A stretch of DNA of 64,000 nucleotides, taken from positions 62,001 through 126,000 of the forward strand of contig CAJTEM010000003.1 of the NCBI GenBank assembly GCA_910575255.1, in the 5' to 3' direction. Positions 1 through 6,543 of the stretch are shown here, in pieces; position 1 is the first letter of the stretch, and the number at the start of each line of letters is the position of its first letter. Source of the DNA: Lachnospiraceae bacterium (lineage in GTDB: Bacteria > Bacillota > Clostridia > Lachnospirales > Lachnospiraceae). The position numbers were made by a program, and so were the translations under genes. The notes under the pieces were generated by a model. That model saw only the letters and a program-made list of their open reading frames with translations, was not told the origin of the DNA and ran no database searches.

Positions 1-352
1 GTGCGATCTCCGGCTTCAGCTCATACAGCTCTCCGTCGTGGCCTTCCATCTCGTTCAGAAGCAGGTCGTACTCCTCAGCCGCCTCCCCTTGAAACTCGAA
101 TTCCTTATCCACGATATCGCCTTCCATCACTGCCTCCTGGAGCGCATCATACAAGGATGCCCGATCCAGGCGGAACAGGAAGCTTCCGCTGATGCTTTCC
201 TCAGCCGCAAATGCCAGATTCGCCGCATTTCCCACGATCATACTGACACACAAGGCAACCGCACAGCACCTTCTTCCTTCCCGGCGCAGCCAGTTCGCAA
301 GCCCTGAAGGTTTCTTCTCTGCCCTCCGGATTCTTCTTGTCTCTTTCTCCAT
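1..352 (-). CDS. Secreted protein, N-terminal part only
   Basis: The reading frame starts with ATG at 352 and runs off the left edge, so only the first 117 residues are visible. A GGAGAGG-like ribosome binding site lies just upstream. The protein begins with a basic stretch (MEKETRRIRRAEKK), then a hydrophobic segment with AVALCVSMIVGNAANLAFA and an AFA-A cleavage-like site near residue 49: a signal peptide for export. The visible mature part is acidic and helical, with no recognised domain. This arrangement is common at the start of large clostridial surface proteins, but the family cannot be named from the part seen. Export is well supported; function is unknown. Confidence 0.7.
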   Translation of the reverse strand, partial: MEKETRRIRRAEKKPSGLANWLRREGRRCCAVALCVSMIVGNAANLAFAAEESISGSFLFRLDRASLYDALQEAVMEGDIVDKEFEFQGEAAEEYDLLLNEMEGHDGELYELKPEIA

Positions 353-488
353 CACGTTTCCCTCTCCTCTCTGCCTTTATTCCTCTATCTCTGACCATTT
401 TCTGTTGTCCGCATCTGATTGCCCGGATATCCGTCTGTTCCCTTCTCCGTCCTTTTCCTTATGATACCCGGTCTTTTTTCAACCGCCG

Positions 489-962
489 CTAACTGCCCTC
501 ACTCTGCGCCTCCTCCGCCTCATCCAGGGCGCTGTCCATCAGCTTGATCAGTTCCAGGGCGCTGCGGAAATACTGCCGTTTTCTTTTTTCCGCCCACATG
601 ACCTCTCCCTGCCAGGTGGAATTCTGCCGATATTTCACATGAACCAGGAATGTTCCGATGTCTCCATGCTTATCCTGTATACGACCCGCATCCATCTCCC
701 TTTGCGCCCCTTTCCTGCTTATTTTCTGAACCGGTTCCTGAGGGCTTATAAAAGAACGGCTCTGGGTAGAGCTCTGCGGAAAATTCCACTCGTCGTATAA
801 AGCATCCATCTTCCTGATCAAATCCATCATTCCCAGATAGCTTATCGGCCGGTCTTCATACTGATGCCAAAGCCTGCCTCCGTATTCTTCCCCTGTCCTG
901 GTATCCACACAGATACAGATCAAATTGGGTGAATGCATTCCCCAGCTTGCTTTGTTCACCAT
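489..962 (-). CDS. Small hypothetical protein, 157 aa
   Basis: ATG at 962 follows GAGGTGAAGAG. The product is soluble, with no signal peptide or membrane segment. The N-terminal part (ICICVDTRTGEEYGGRL) and the C-terminal part (YRQNSTWQGEVMWAEKRK followed by FRSALELIKLMDSAL) look like conserved blocks joined by a polar linker of about 35 residues. I recall similar short proteins scattered through Lachnospiraceae genomes, without a known function. It sits alone between a secreted-protein gene and a gene-poor region. That it is a gene is well supported by codon pattern and ribosome binding site; its function is unknown. Confidence 0.6.
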   Translation of the reverse strand: MVNKASWGMHSPNLICICVDTRTGEEYGGRLWHQYEDRPISYLGMMDLIRKMDALYDEWNFPQSSTQSRSFISPQEPVQKISRKGAQREMDAGRIQDKHGDIGTFLVHVKYRQNSTWQGEVMWAEKRKRQYFRSALELIKLMDSALDEAEEAQSEGS

Positions 963-1345
963 CTCTTCACCTCTTGGTGCCTATTTTAGCAAATGACCTA
1001 TCATACGAATTATCAAAAAAATGGATATTTTTGATATTTTTGAAATTTGCAACTGAAAATTTAAAACTGTACCCTTTGTCAAGGACAAATTTTTTGACCC
1101 CATGGACAGGGAGTCATATCTCCTGTCCATAGGTGTGGTATTCGGTTGTCTTCTGGTTCTCCGAATTCCGGAATGGGTGGAATGTTATCCACCGACAATG
1201 GGTATACGCCTGTCTGTAGCTATTTGATATAAAAGTAAAGACTTTTTTTAAAAATAACAGGGTAGGAGCAGCGGCTTGATTCCGCAATACTCCTGCCCTA
1301 TCAATATCAAATGCCTATAACTGTTTAGAACTCATGTAATTTCAA

Positions 1346-1549
1346 TCAGGCGCAATCACTGACATACTCTTTTGCGCACTGAATAAGCATCCATTCCATA
1401 TAAGGAAGTCTGCTCCCGGTTTTGGCTCTGTATTCCTCGTCTGCTCTGCACTCCGGGCAGATAAATATCCGGCCTCCCTCCATGCTGGGTGTAAAATATG
1501 CCAAATATGCAATCATGGCAAAATCATTTTCCTTTTCAATGGCGTCCAT
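1346..1549 (-). CDS. Possible small protein with a CPEC motif, 67 aa
   Basis: A 67-codon frame from ATG at 1549 contains FICPECRADEEYRAKTG and a second cysteine-containing tail. It reads like protein rather than noise, but no convincing ribosome binding site is present and the family is not recognised. A competing plus-strand frame overlaps its start. It may be a fragment of a mobile-element gene. Confidence 0.3.
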   Translation of the reverse strand: MDAIEKENDFAMIAYLAYFTPSMEGGRIFICPECRADEEYRAKTGSRLPYMEWMLIQCAKEYVSDCA

Positions 1550-1553
1550 AAGG

Positions 1554-1673
1554 GCTGCTGCTGGCGGAGAGGATTTCCAGATTCTGTCGGAAGAAGGAGC
1601 AAGGGAGTGGGCAGAGAAAAAACTGTCTGCTGAGGAATACTGTAAAATATTTGGTGAACCAGAAGAAGGGTAG
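1554..1673 (+). pseudogene. Possible C-terminal gene fragment
   Basis: The plus-strand frame ending at 1673 encodes ILSEEGAREWAEKKLSAEEY followed by CKIFGEPEEG, which has the composition of a real helical protein tail. Upstream of about 1554 the frame loses that character, suggesting that only the 3' end of a gene survives. No start codon with a ribosome binding site was found. The family is not recognised. Confidence 0.25.
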
Positions 1674-1742
1674 AAATTTCTATTGGCTCGCCCTATCGCA
1701 AAATTGCTCCTGGCTTTGCTTATCGGGAAATGAATTTCCCTA

Positions 1743-1771
1743 TTGACTTCAACCTGACAAAATGCTACTAT
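1743..1771 (+). promoter_or_regulatory. Sigma-A promoter for the antisense RNA
   Basis: TTGACT at 1743-1748 and TACTAT at 1766-1771 are separated by exactly 17 bases, a near-consensus housekeeping promoter. The predicted start is near 1778, directly upstream of three compact hairpins and a terminator. No open reading frame with a ribosome binding site follows, which points to a non-coding transcript. Confidence 0.6.
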
Positions 1772-1777
1772 GGAATT

Positions 1778-1884
1778 GTAATAAAAAGGGCGGCGATGTA
1801 GCTGCCGCCCACGAGATTAACGATTGCTTACGCAATCGCCACTCGACCCATCAGATGCCGCCAAGCCTGCTGATGGGTCTTTTT
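1778..1884 (+). ncRNA. Candidate antisense antitoxin RNA, about 107 nt
   Basis: From the promoter at 1743-1771 the transcript would fold into three hairpins: GGGCGGC/GCCGCCC (1788-1810), CGATTGC/GCAATCG (about 1830-1848), and a terminator stem GACCCATCAG/CTGATGGGTC (1845-1879) followed by five T. It is complementary to the 3' end of the minus-strand small-peptide mRNA, covering the last part of its coding region and its terminator. Convergent 3'-overlapping RNAs of this size are the layout of type I systems such as bsrG/SR4 and the C. difficile RCd antitoxins. The RNA itself is inferred, not observed. Confidence 0.5.
1783..1810 (-). terminator. Terminator of the small-peptide mRNA
   Basis: Read on the minus strand, GGGCGGC pairs with GCCGCCC over a 9-base loop and is followed by TTTTTATT. 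It lies directly after the stop codon of the 64-residue peptide gene. Confidence 0.6.
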
Positions 1885-2011
1885 CTGTCTCTGCCTTATC
1901 CCGCTTTATGTAAGGTTTACACTTCTGGACTAATGAAACCAGCCCGTTAAGGCCGCCCACAATGCCCGCAAAGATACTCACAACACGGCTCAGGACTTCT
2001 AAGAAGAACAT
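1817..2011 (-). CDS. Small membrane peptide, candidate type I toxin (64 aa)
   Basis: The start is ATG at 2011, with AGGAGG at 2021-2026 spaced nine bases away; the ATG at 2020 touches the ribosome binding site and cannot be used. The peptide begins MFFLEVLSRVVSIFAGIVGG, a single hydrophobic segment of about 25 residues, followed by a basic patch (KCKPYIKRDKAETEK) and a polar tail. A short membrane helix plus a charged tail is typical of type I toxins, as are the long leader of about 120 bases from the TATAAT at 2138-2143, the terminator right after the stop, and the convergent antisense RNA at 1778-1884. I do not recognise the peptide family. A small holin-like or phage remnant protein is the main alternative. 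Confidence 0.5.
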   Translation of the reverse strand: MFFLEVLSRVVSIFAGIVGGLNGLVSLVQKCKPYIKRDKAETEKDPSAGLAASDGSSGDCVSNR

Positions 2012-2137
2012 AGACCACATCCTCCTTTCTCTGGTGTTTGCACACCTGCGGCACGAACCTAAACTGCTTTAAGTCCGTCCCGAAGGTGCGCATTCTCCAA
2101 ATAGGGAGTGCTGCACGCTTTTCTCTGATGTAAGGCT

Positions 2138-2143
2138 ATTATA
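2138..2143 (-). promoter_or_regulatory. -10 box of the small-peptide gene
   Basis: A perfect TATAAT lies on the minus strand, about 127 bases upstream of the peptide start codon. No strong -35 box is visible. The implied 5' leader has the potential to fold, including pairing between GGTGTGCA-like segments, as in other type I toxin leaders. Confidence 0.4.
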
Positions 2144-2332
2144 AGGGATTTAGGAAAAGAACGGAATATCTAAAAGAATGAAATTTGCCGAAAATAAAAA
2201 ACCCACCGGAATCTCTTCCGATGAGTTTAAAGTTAATTACTACAAGGTTCACCATTTAGTGTCAAACTACATCAATAGTCACTGGACCATACATAACCTT
2301 GAATTCCAGGGTAAACCGGATGGAGCTGTTGC

Positions 2333-2401
2333 TTACAAATGCTGTGTATTTATTTTTCCTAAAATTTTCACTTTTTCATCGGTGAACGCCTGCGCTCTCA
2401 T
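2333..2401 (-). CDS. Possible 22-residue peptide or gene remnant
   Basis: ATG at 2401 is preceded by AAAGGAGG and, at 2425-2430, by a TATAAT box. The frame encodes MRAQAFTDEKVKILGKINTQ plus two residues and then stops. The expression signals are good, but the product is tiny and unlike any family I know. It may be the surviving 5' end of a gene removed by rearrangement, or a leader peptide. Confidence 0.3.
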   Translation of the reverse strand: MRAQAFTDEKVKILGKINTQHL

Positions 2402-2783
2402 AAAAACCTCCTTTGCCACAGATCATTATACACCTATGGAAGGAAAATTTCGATTCCCGGCAGTCGGATGGTGGACAGCGAAGCTGGAAACATGAGCCAC
2501 AGTTAGCCAGAGGGGCAGGGAATGTGTCCACAATAAGGGATTTGCCATAACAGAGGTACTGTTTGGTGTCAACGAATTGGGATTAGGGTATTTTCCAGTG
2601 TCCATAAGATGGGATTGGGGTCAAAATTTATGTCCAACATCTAGCCCAACTATTCTATCTGTTTTCTTTCTTCATATTTTACATTATTTCTCACGGGGCG
2701 TTTTTCGAGATCAACAGACATCAGCTCTGGAAAAAGGGTTCCCCTCGGAACTCATAAAAGTCACCAATTCCTCTATGTAACTG

Positions 2784-4007
2784 CTACCTCACCGCATTCT
2801 CGATCTCCGCCAGCGAGGATACCATATACTGCAGCCCTGCCCGGTTCCCCTCCCGCTCTCTGAGATTGCGCTGGATGCGGCGGAAAATAATCTCGCACTC
2901 CTCCTGCTTGGCTCCGATCAGAAGAATCAGGTACTGCGCCGCGTGATACTGGGTATAGACATCTCCCTTGCGCAGGCTGTACTGGATCACATCTCCGAGA
3001 ACCTTTGCCCGCTCCTTCAGCTTCTCCGGATTGCGGATCATCTTCCCCTCATAATCGACCAGGGTGCAGAGCATCAGAAAGATCGAATTCCCGCTGCGTT
3101 CCATGTTGCGGCTCAAAGTCCGGTACACATCTACAAAACTCAGATATGCACAATGGTAAGCGCCGGTATCCGGCACCCCGGAATCTCCCTGCTCCAGCAG
3201 GCTCTTGCGAACTTCATTCATCCCGCCCGGCATATGCTGGCTCTCCCGGCTGATCCGCTCATAACACTTCATCATCTCGTCAGACGGCGGAATGCCCATT
3301 TCATCCATGTAGCGCTGAACCGTGTCATTATATACCTGATTGGCTCTCTTCGCGTCTCCCATGGCCAGAAGGCTGTCGATCTGACAGATCTGCCAGTCGT
3401 CATAGGGATAAATGCCGGCGGCGCGGGTGTACACATAATACATGGTATCATAATCATTGCAATTCCTGCAGTACTCGCCCAGCCAGTCTACGCATTCCAC
3501 ATACAGCTCCTTTAAACGCAGGCTTTCCATCATCACCCACATCTCTGTGGAAATCGACGGCAGAAGCTCACCCTGGTACAGATCAAAGGCCTCATAATAG
3601 CAGCGGTACTTCTCCTCCTCTGTCTCAGCCTCCCCGGCATCCTGAAGCAATCTCTCAAACTCAAGCACATCCACCCGCACCGGAAAGTTTTCGTCGGTAA
3701 TGAACATGCTGCCCTTCCGGGAGATATAATTCCCCTTGGGGAGCTGCTCCTTGGCCATCCGCTGGCGCACCTGGTAGAGCAGATTATTCAGGCTGTTCCC
3801 GGAATTGGAAAGCTCCTCCCTGTCATACAGGGTACGCATCAGGTAATCTCTGGTAACACCCTGATCTCCGTGAAGCCAGACCAGCTGAAGCAGCTGAATA
3901 TATTTTAATGTATTATTTCTCCCCAGAACCACCTTCTGCCCGTTATGCCTGACCGAGAACTCCCCCATCATCCGGACCTCGAAAAAGATTTGCTTTTTAC
4001 CTCTCAT
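2784..4007 (-). CDS. SARP/BTAD-type transcriptional regulator
   Basis: This is a cytoplasmic protein of about 407 residues. The first 100 residues (VRMMGEFSVRHNGQKVVLGR, then NNLLYQVRQRM) look like the winged-helix DNA-binding domain of the AfsR/SARP group. Residues of about 110-270 form the bacterial transcriptional activation domain with TPR-like helices (FERLLQDAGEAETEEEKYRC through YPYDDWQICQIDSLLAMGDA). The last 120 residues are helical and not assigned. ATG at 4007 is preferred over GTG at 4016 because of ribosome binding site spacing. It lies 95 bases downstream of the chemoreceptor gene on the same strand, so it may belong to the same sensory unit. Targets are unknown; outside Streptomyces such regulators control varied functions. 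Confidence 0.75.
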   Translation of the reverse strand: MRGKKQIFFEVRMMGEFSVRHNGQKVVLGRNNTLKYIQLLQLVWLHGDQGVTRDYLMRTLYDREELSNSGNSLNNLLYQVRQRMAKEQLPKGNYISRKGSMFITDENFPVRVDVLEFERLLQDAGEAETEEEKYRCYYEAFDLYQGELLPSISTEMWVMMESLRLKELYVECVDWLGEYCRNCNDYDTMYYVYTRAAGIYPYDDWQICQIDSLLAMGDAKRANQVYNDTVQRYMDEMGIPPSDEMMKCYERISRESQHMPGGMNEVRKSLLEQGDSGVPDTGAYHCAYLSFVDVYRTLSRNMERSGNSIFLMLCTLVDYEGKMIRNPEKLKERAKVLGDVIQYSLRKGDVYTQYHAAQYLILLIGAKQEECEIIFRRIQRNLREREGNRAGLQYMVSSLAEIENAVR

Positions 4008-4111
4008 AAACCCCACTGCTCCCTACAGTTCCGCCCCCGGCCCTCATATCCATTCTCATATGGATTGAGTATAACTCGTTAATCTGTGATTTTCAACACC
4101 TTTTTACCCTC

Positions 4112-5053
4112 TCATTTGCCATCTGTCTCAATAATCGGCGGAATCTGAGACATCATATTGTCAATATCTTCGAACATGGCGCTCTTCGTGGTCCCAAGAT
4201 CACTGGCATGCCGGATATGTTTTACCACCTCCTGGTATTGATCCCGAATCTTGTCAAAGAACCCGCAAAGCACCTGCAGCGCTGTCCGGGAATTCCCGAT
4301 CACTCCGGAAATCTCCGACTGTACGGCAGACGCCCCTTCTGCCGCCTGAGTGATCCGGTCAAACATCTCATAGGTCTCATTAACCTTATCCATACTGTGT
4401 CCCAGCGCCTCCCGCGAATCATTCATGCTCGCGCTCAGCTTATCTGTTCCCTGCTCCACATCGCCAATACTGGAATCTACCATACCTGCCAGATCTTTGA
4501 TCTCGTCCGCCAGCTTCTTCACCTCGGCCGCTACCACAGCAAAGCCCTTGCCCTGCGAACCTGCCCTTGCCGCTTCAATCGAAGCATTCAATGCCAGGAT
4601 ATTCGTCTGATTGGCAATGGAAACGATCTCGCTCATGCAGCTCTTGATCTTATCCACGGAATCCTGCAGCGTATCAAAGGTATTCTTCATCTCTACGAAG
4701 TGCTCCTCCACCTTAAGAGAGCTGGTTTTCAGCTGTGCCACCTCGTCCTGCGCCTGTACCACAGAATCATTAATCTTATCCTTCACTGCCGCAAACTCGC
4801 CGGATACCTGCTCGATATCAGAAAAAGTCTGCCCGAAATCCTGCAGCTTTTCCTGGAAGCTTGTCGCCTCCTGCAGCACATGGTTAAAAGAACTCTTCAC
4901 CAGACTCAGCTCGTGCAAAGAATCCACTTCCTTCTGCACCAGATCCTTGCGGTAGCCATTCAAGGTATCCATCACAAACAGAATCGGATAAAGACTCCTT
5001 TTCTCTTCCGGATTCTGCCGGTTCCCCTTTGAGGATTTTCTCCACAATGCCAT
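4112..5053 (-). CDS. Cytoplasmic methyl-accepting chemotaxis protein
   Basis: This 313-residue protein has no membrane segment. Residues 40-140 are coiled coil, and residues 142-184 form the highly conserved chemoreceptor signalling tip (SIANQTNILALNASIEAARA, then GKGFAVVAAEVKKLADE), which binds CheA and CheW. The C-terminal part is coiled coil again. There is no periplasmic sensor, so the input is probably the FIST protein encoded 14 bases upstream in the same operon or another cytoplasmic signal. An AGGAGG site sits eight bases from ATG 5053. No flagellar or chemotaxis kinase genes are in the window. Family assignment is secure; the ligand is unknown. Confidence 0.9.
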   Translation of the reverse strand: MALWRKSSKGNRQNPEEKRSLYPILFVMDTLNGYRKDLVQKEVDSLHELSLVKSSFNHVLQEATSFQEKLQDFGQTFSDIEQVSGEFAAVKDKINDSVVQAQDEVAQLKTSSLKVEEHFVEMKNTFDTLQDSVDKIKSCMSEIVSIANQTNILALNASIEAARAGSQGKGFAVVAAEVKKLADEIKDLAGMVDSSIGDVEQGTDKLSASMNDSREALGHSMDKVNETYEMFDRITQAAEGASAVQSEISGVIGNSRTALQVLCGFFDKIRDQYQEVVKHIRHASDLGTTKSAMFEDIDNMMSQIPPIIETDGK

Positions 5054-5067
5054 CTTCCATTCCTCCT

Positions 5068-6123
5068 TTATTCAAACACCACACAGGCCATCGACTGATT
5101 GACAAAGCGGTTATTGTAATGCTCTCCATACCCTACCAGACCACCATGGCTTCCCAGGGCGCTCATCTCCTGCAAATACTCCTGCATATAGCCGTTATCA
5201 CTGAACAGCTTATAACGGAACAGGCAATTGACAGAAAACACTCCCGAAATCCGTGGAAAATCCCTCCGGATCTCAGCAATCGTCTCCTTCACAATCGCCC
5301 GGTAATCCCCCAGCTCCAGCAGCATCAGTACGTCAGAATCGTTCACCTGCCGGAAGCAGACCAGAGAATCCCCTGCTACTTCCTTGATGGAAATGATACA
5401 GACATCATCCCCATTGATCTTGCCGAATGGATTCTTAAAGGTCTGGGTCGGAATCTGCTGCTCCGTCACCTTAAGAATCTTCTGATACACATCTCTGGCC
5501 GGCATCCCATTCAGCGCCCCAAGAACGTATCTGGACTTATCGGTCCGGGAAGCGATAAACCTCTGGTTCCCTCTTGTATGGTAAATATTCTCCTTATATG
5601 CCTTGACTCTCCCGTTCGCATTCCGTATCAGTGCATAAGCCACCCCGTCCGGATAGATCCTGCCGTTGGCGGAAACCTTGCCCTTGTCGCCGGTCCCTCC
5701 CACCAAAGAGATCCCTCTCCGCTTCAGCACACTGTAGATCGTCGTCAGGGCACACGCATCATTGCCGGAGCAAAAATCAATACAGATGGTATCCTTCTGC
5801 GAACCCTTTACCTGGTTCACATCCCTCTCCAGGCGTTGGATATCGCGCACCGGCATCACCGACACCTGCTCGAGCACATTTGCCGCCGCAACCACTCCAT
5901 CCAGAAAAGCAACCACTCCGACCCCGTCCTCCACCACCTGGGTGTCATAGCTCATCCCGATACATCCGATACTGGGCACTCCGGGAAAAAGCGCCTCCAG
6001 TTCCCTTACATGTTCCTCAAACTGCCTTTCATTGGACATCAAAAGAAGCATCTGAGGCATCACAAGCCCGCTTACAGCCTCACGCAGGTTCCCTCTTCTG
6101 CTCATACCAAAAAACTGTCTCAT
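5068..6123 (-). CDS. FIST-domain sensory protein
   Basis: The 351-residue protein contains the FIST N-terminal region (SIGCIGMSYDTQVVEDGVGV, then a GGTGDKGKVSANGRIYPDGV-type loop near residue 155-175) and the FIST_C domain (QRFIASRTDKSRYVLGALNG, and the C-terminal ...LGSHGGLVGYGE segment). FIST proteins are cytoplasmic sensors, proposed to bind small ligands and usually coupled to chemoreceptors, kinases or cyclic-di-GMP enzymes. Here the gene is followed after 14 bases by a soluble chemoreceptor, matching that pattern. The start ATG at 6123 has GAGGGGA upstream. The upstream 6124-6420 region holds only short inverted repeats and no gene. Confidence 0.85.
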   Translation of the reverse strand: MRQFFGMSRRGNLREAVSGLVMPQMLLLMSNERQFEEHVRELEALFPGVPSIGCIGMSYDTQVVEDGVGVVAFLDGVVAAANVLEQVSVMPVRDIQRLERDVNQVKGSQKDTICIDFCSGNDACALTTIYSVLKRRGISLVGGTGDKGKVSANGRIYPDGVAYALIRNANGRVKAYKENIYHTRGNQRFIASRTDKSRYVLGALNGMPARDVYQKILKVTEQQIPTQTFKNPFGKINGDDVCIISIKEVAGDSLVCFRQVNDSDVLMLLELGDYRAIVKETIAEIRRDFPRISGVFSVNCLFRYKLFSDNGYMQEYLQEMSALGSHGGLVGYGEHYNNRFVNQSMACVVFE

Positions 6124-6420
6124 AAAATCCCCTCTTCACTATGTATTTGCCCTCACGGAATAATAGCCGGGAAGTCCCTTCTCTGCCCGGCCGCACTCTG
6201 TCATAAAGCATATCAGACTCATGCTTTGATTCTAAATAAGAGGCACAACAGGAAAAGCATTTGATTTCCTGTATTATCCATTATTATACTTTATTATTCC
6301 GGGAAGCGTCAACCGTTATTTCCCGGTTCTTCACGGCAAACGCAAACTTCATTCCTTTTCATGGGGTACCTTCTTCGAGACCGACAGTGAATTATGATTA
6401 GCCATATCTGATATGTCAGA

Positions 6421-6447
6421 TAAAAAGCTGCAGTCAGAACTGCAGCC
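6421..6447 (-). terminator. Terminator after the manA-ROK gene
   Basis: On the minus strand GCTGCAG pairs with CTGCAGC across a six-base loop and is followed by TTTTTAT. It lies about 100 bases after the stop codon and closes the epimerase-GH130-mutase-isomerase/kinase operon. Confidence 0.7.
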
Positions 6448-6543
6448 CATACAAAATAATATCCGGGATATCAGGCTGATCATCGAGCATACTCTCAGCC
6501 CATTCTTCCCATACCAGGCTTGCCGCACCGGCCGGCGCAAATC

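Larger units (their letters stand above)
1083..2635. repeat. Inverted 19-bp ends around a gene-poor segment
   Basis: The 19-mer GGACAAATTTTTTGACCCC at 1083-1101 recurs in inverted orientation at 2617-2635 as GGACATAAATTTTGACCCC (16 of 19 identical). The 1.5 kb between contains only small or broken frames and a probable toxin-antitoxin module. This could be a decayed insertion element whose transposase is lost, or two unrelated remnants. No target duplication was seen. Confidence is low. Confidence 0.3.

Noticed and set aside
2178-2495. A 105-codon plus-strand frame
   Set aside because: No ribosome binding site, no recognisable motif, and it runs through a minus-strand promoter and ribosome binding site.
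5029-6264. A 411-codon plus-strand frame
   Set aside because: It lies antisense to the FIST gene, has no ribosome binding site and a low-complexity His/Pro/Leu-rich composition. It is a shadow frame.
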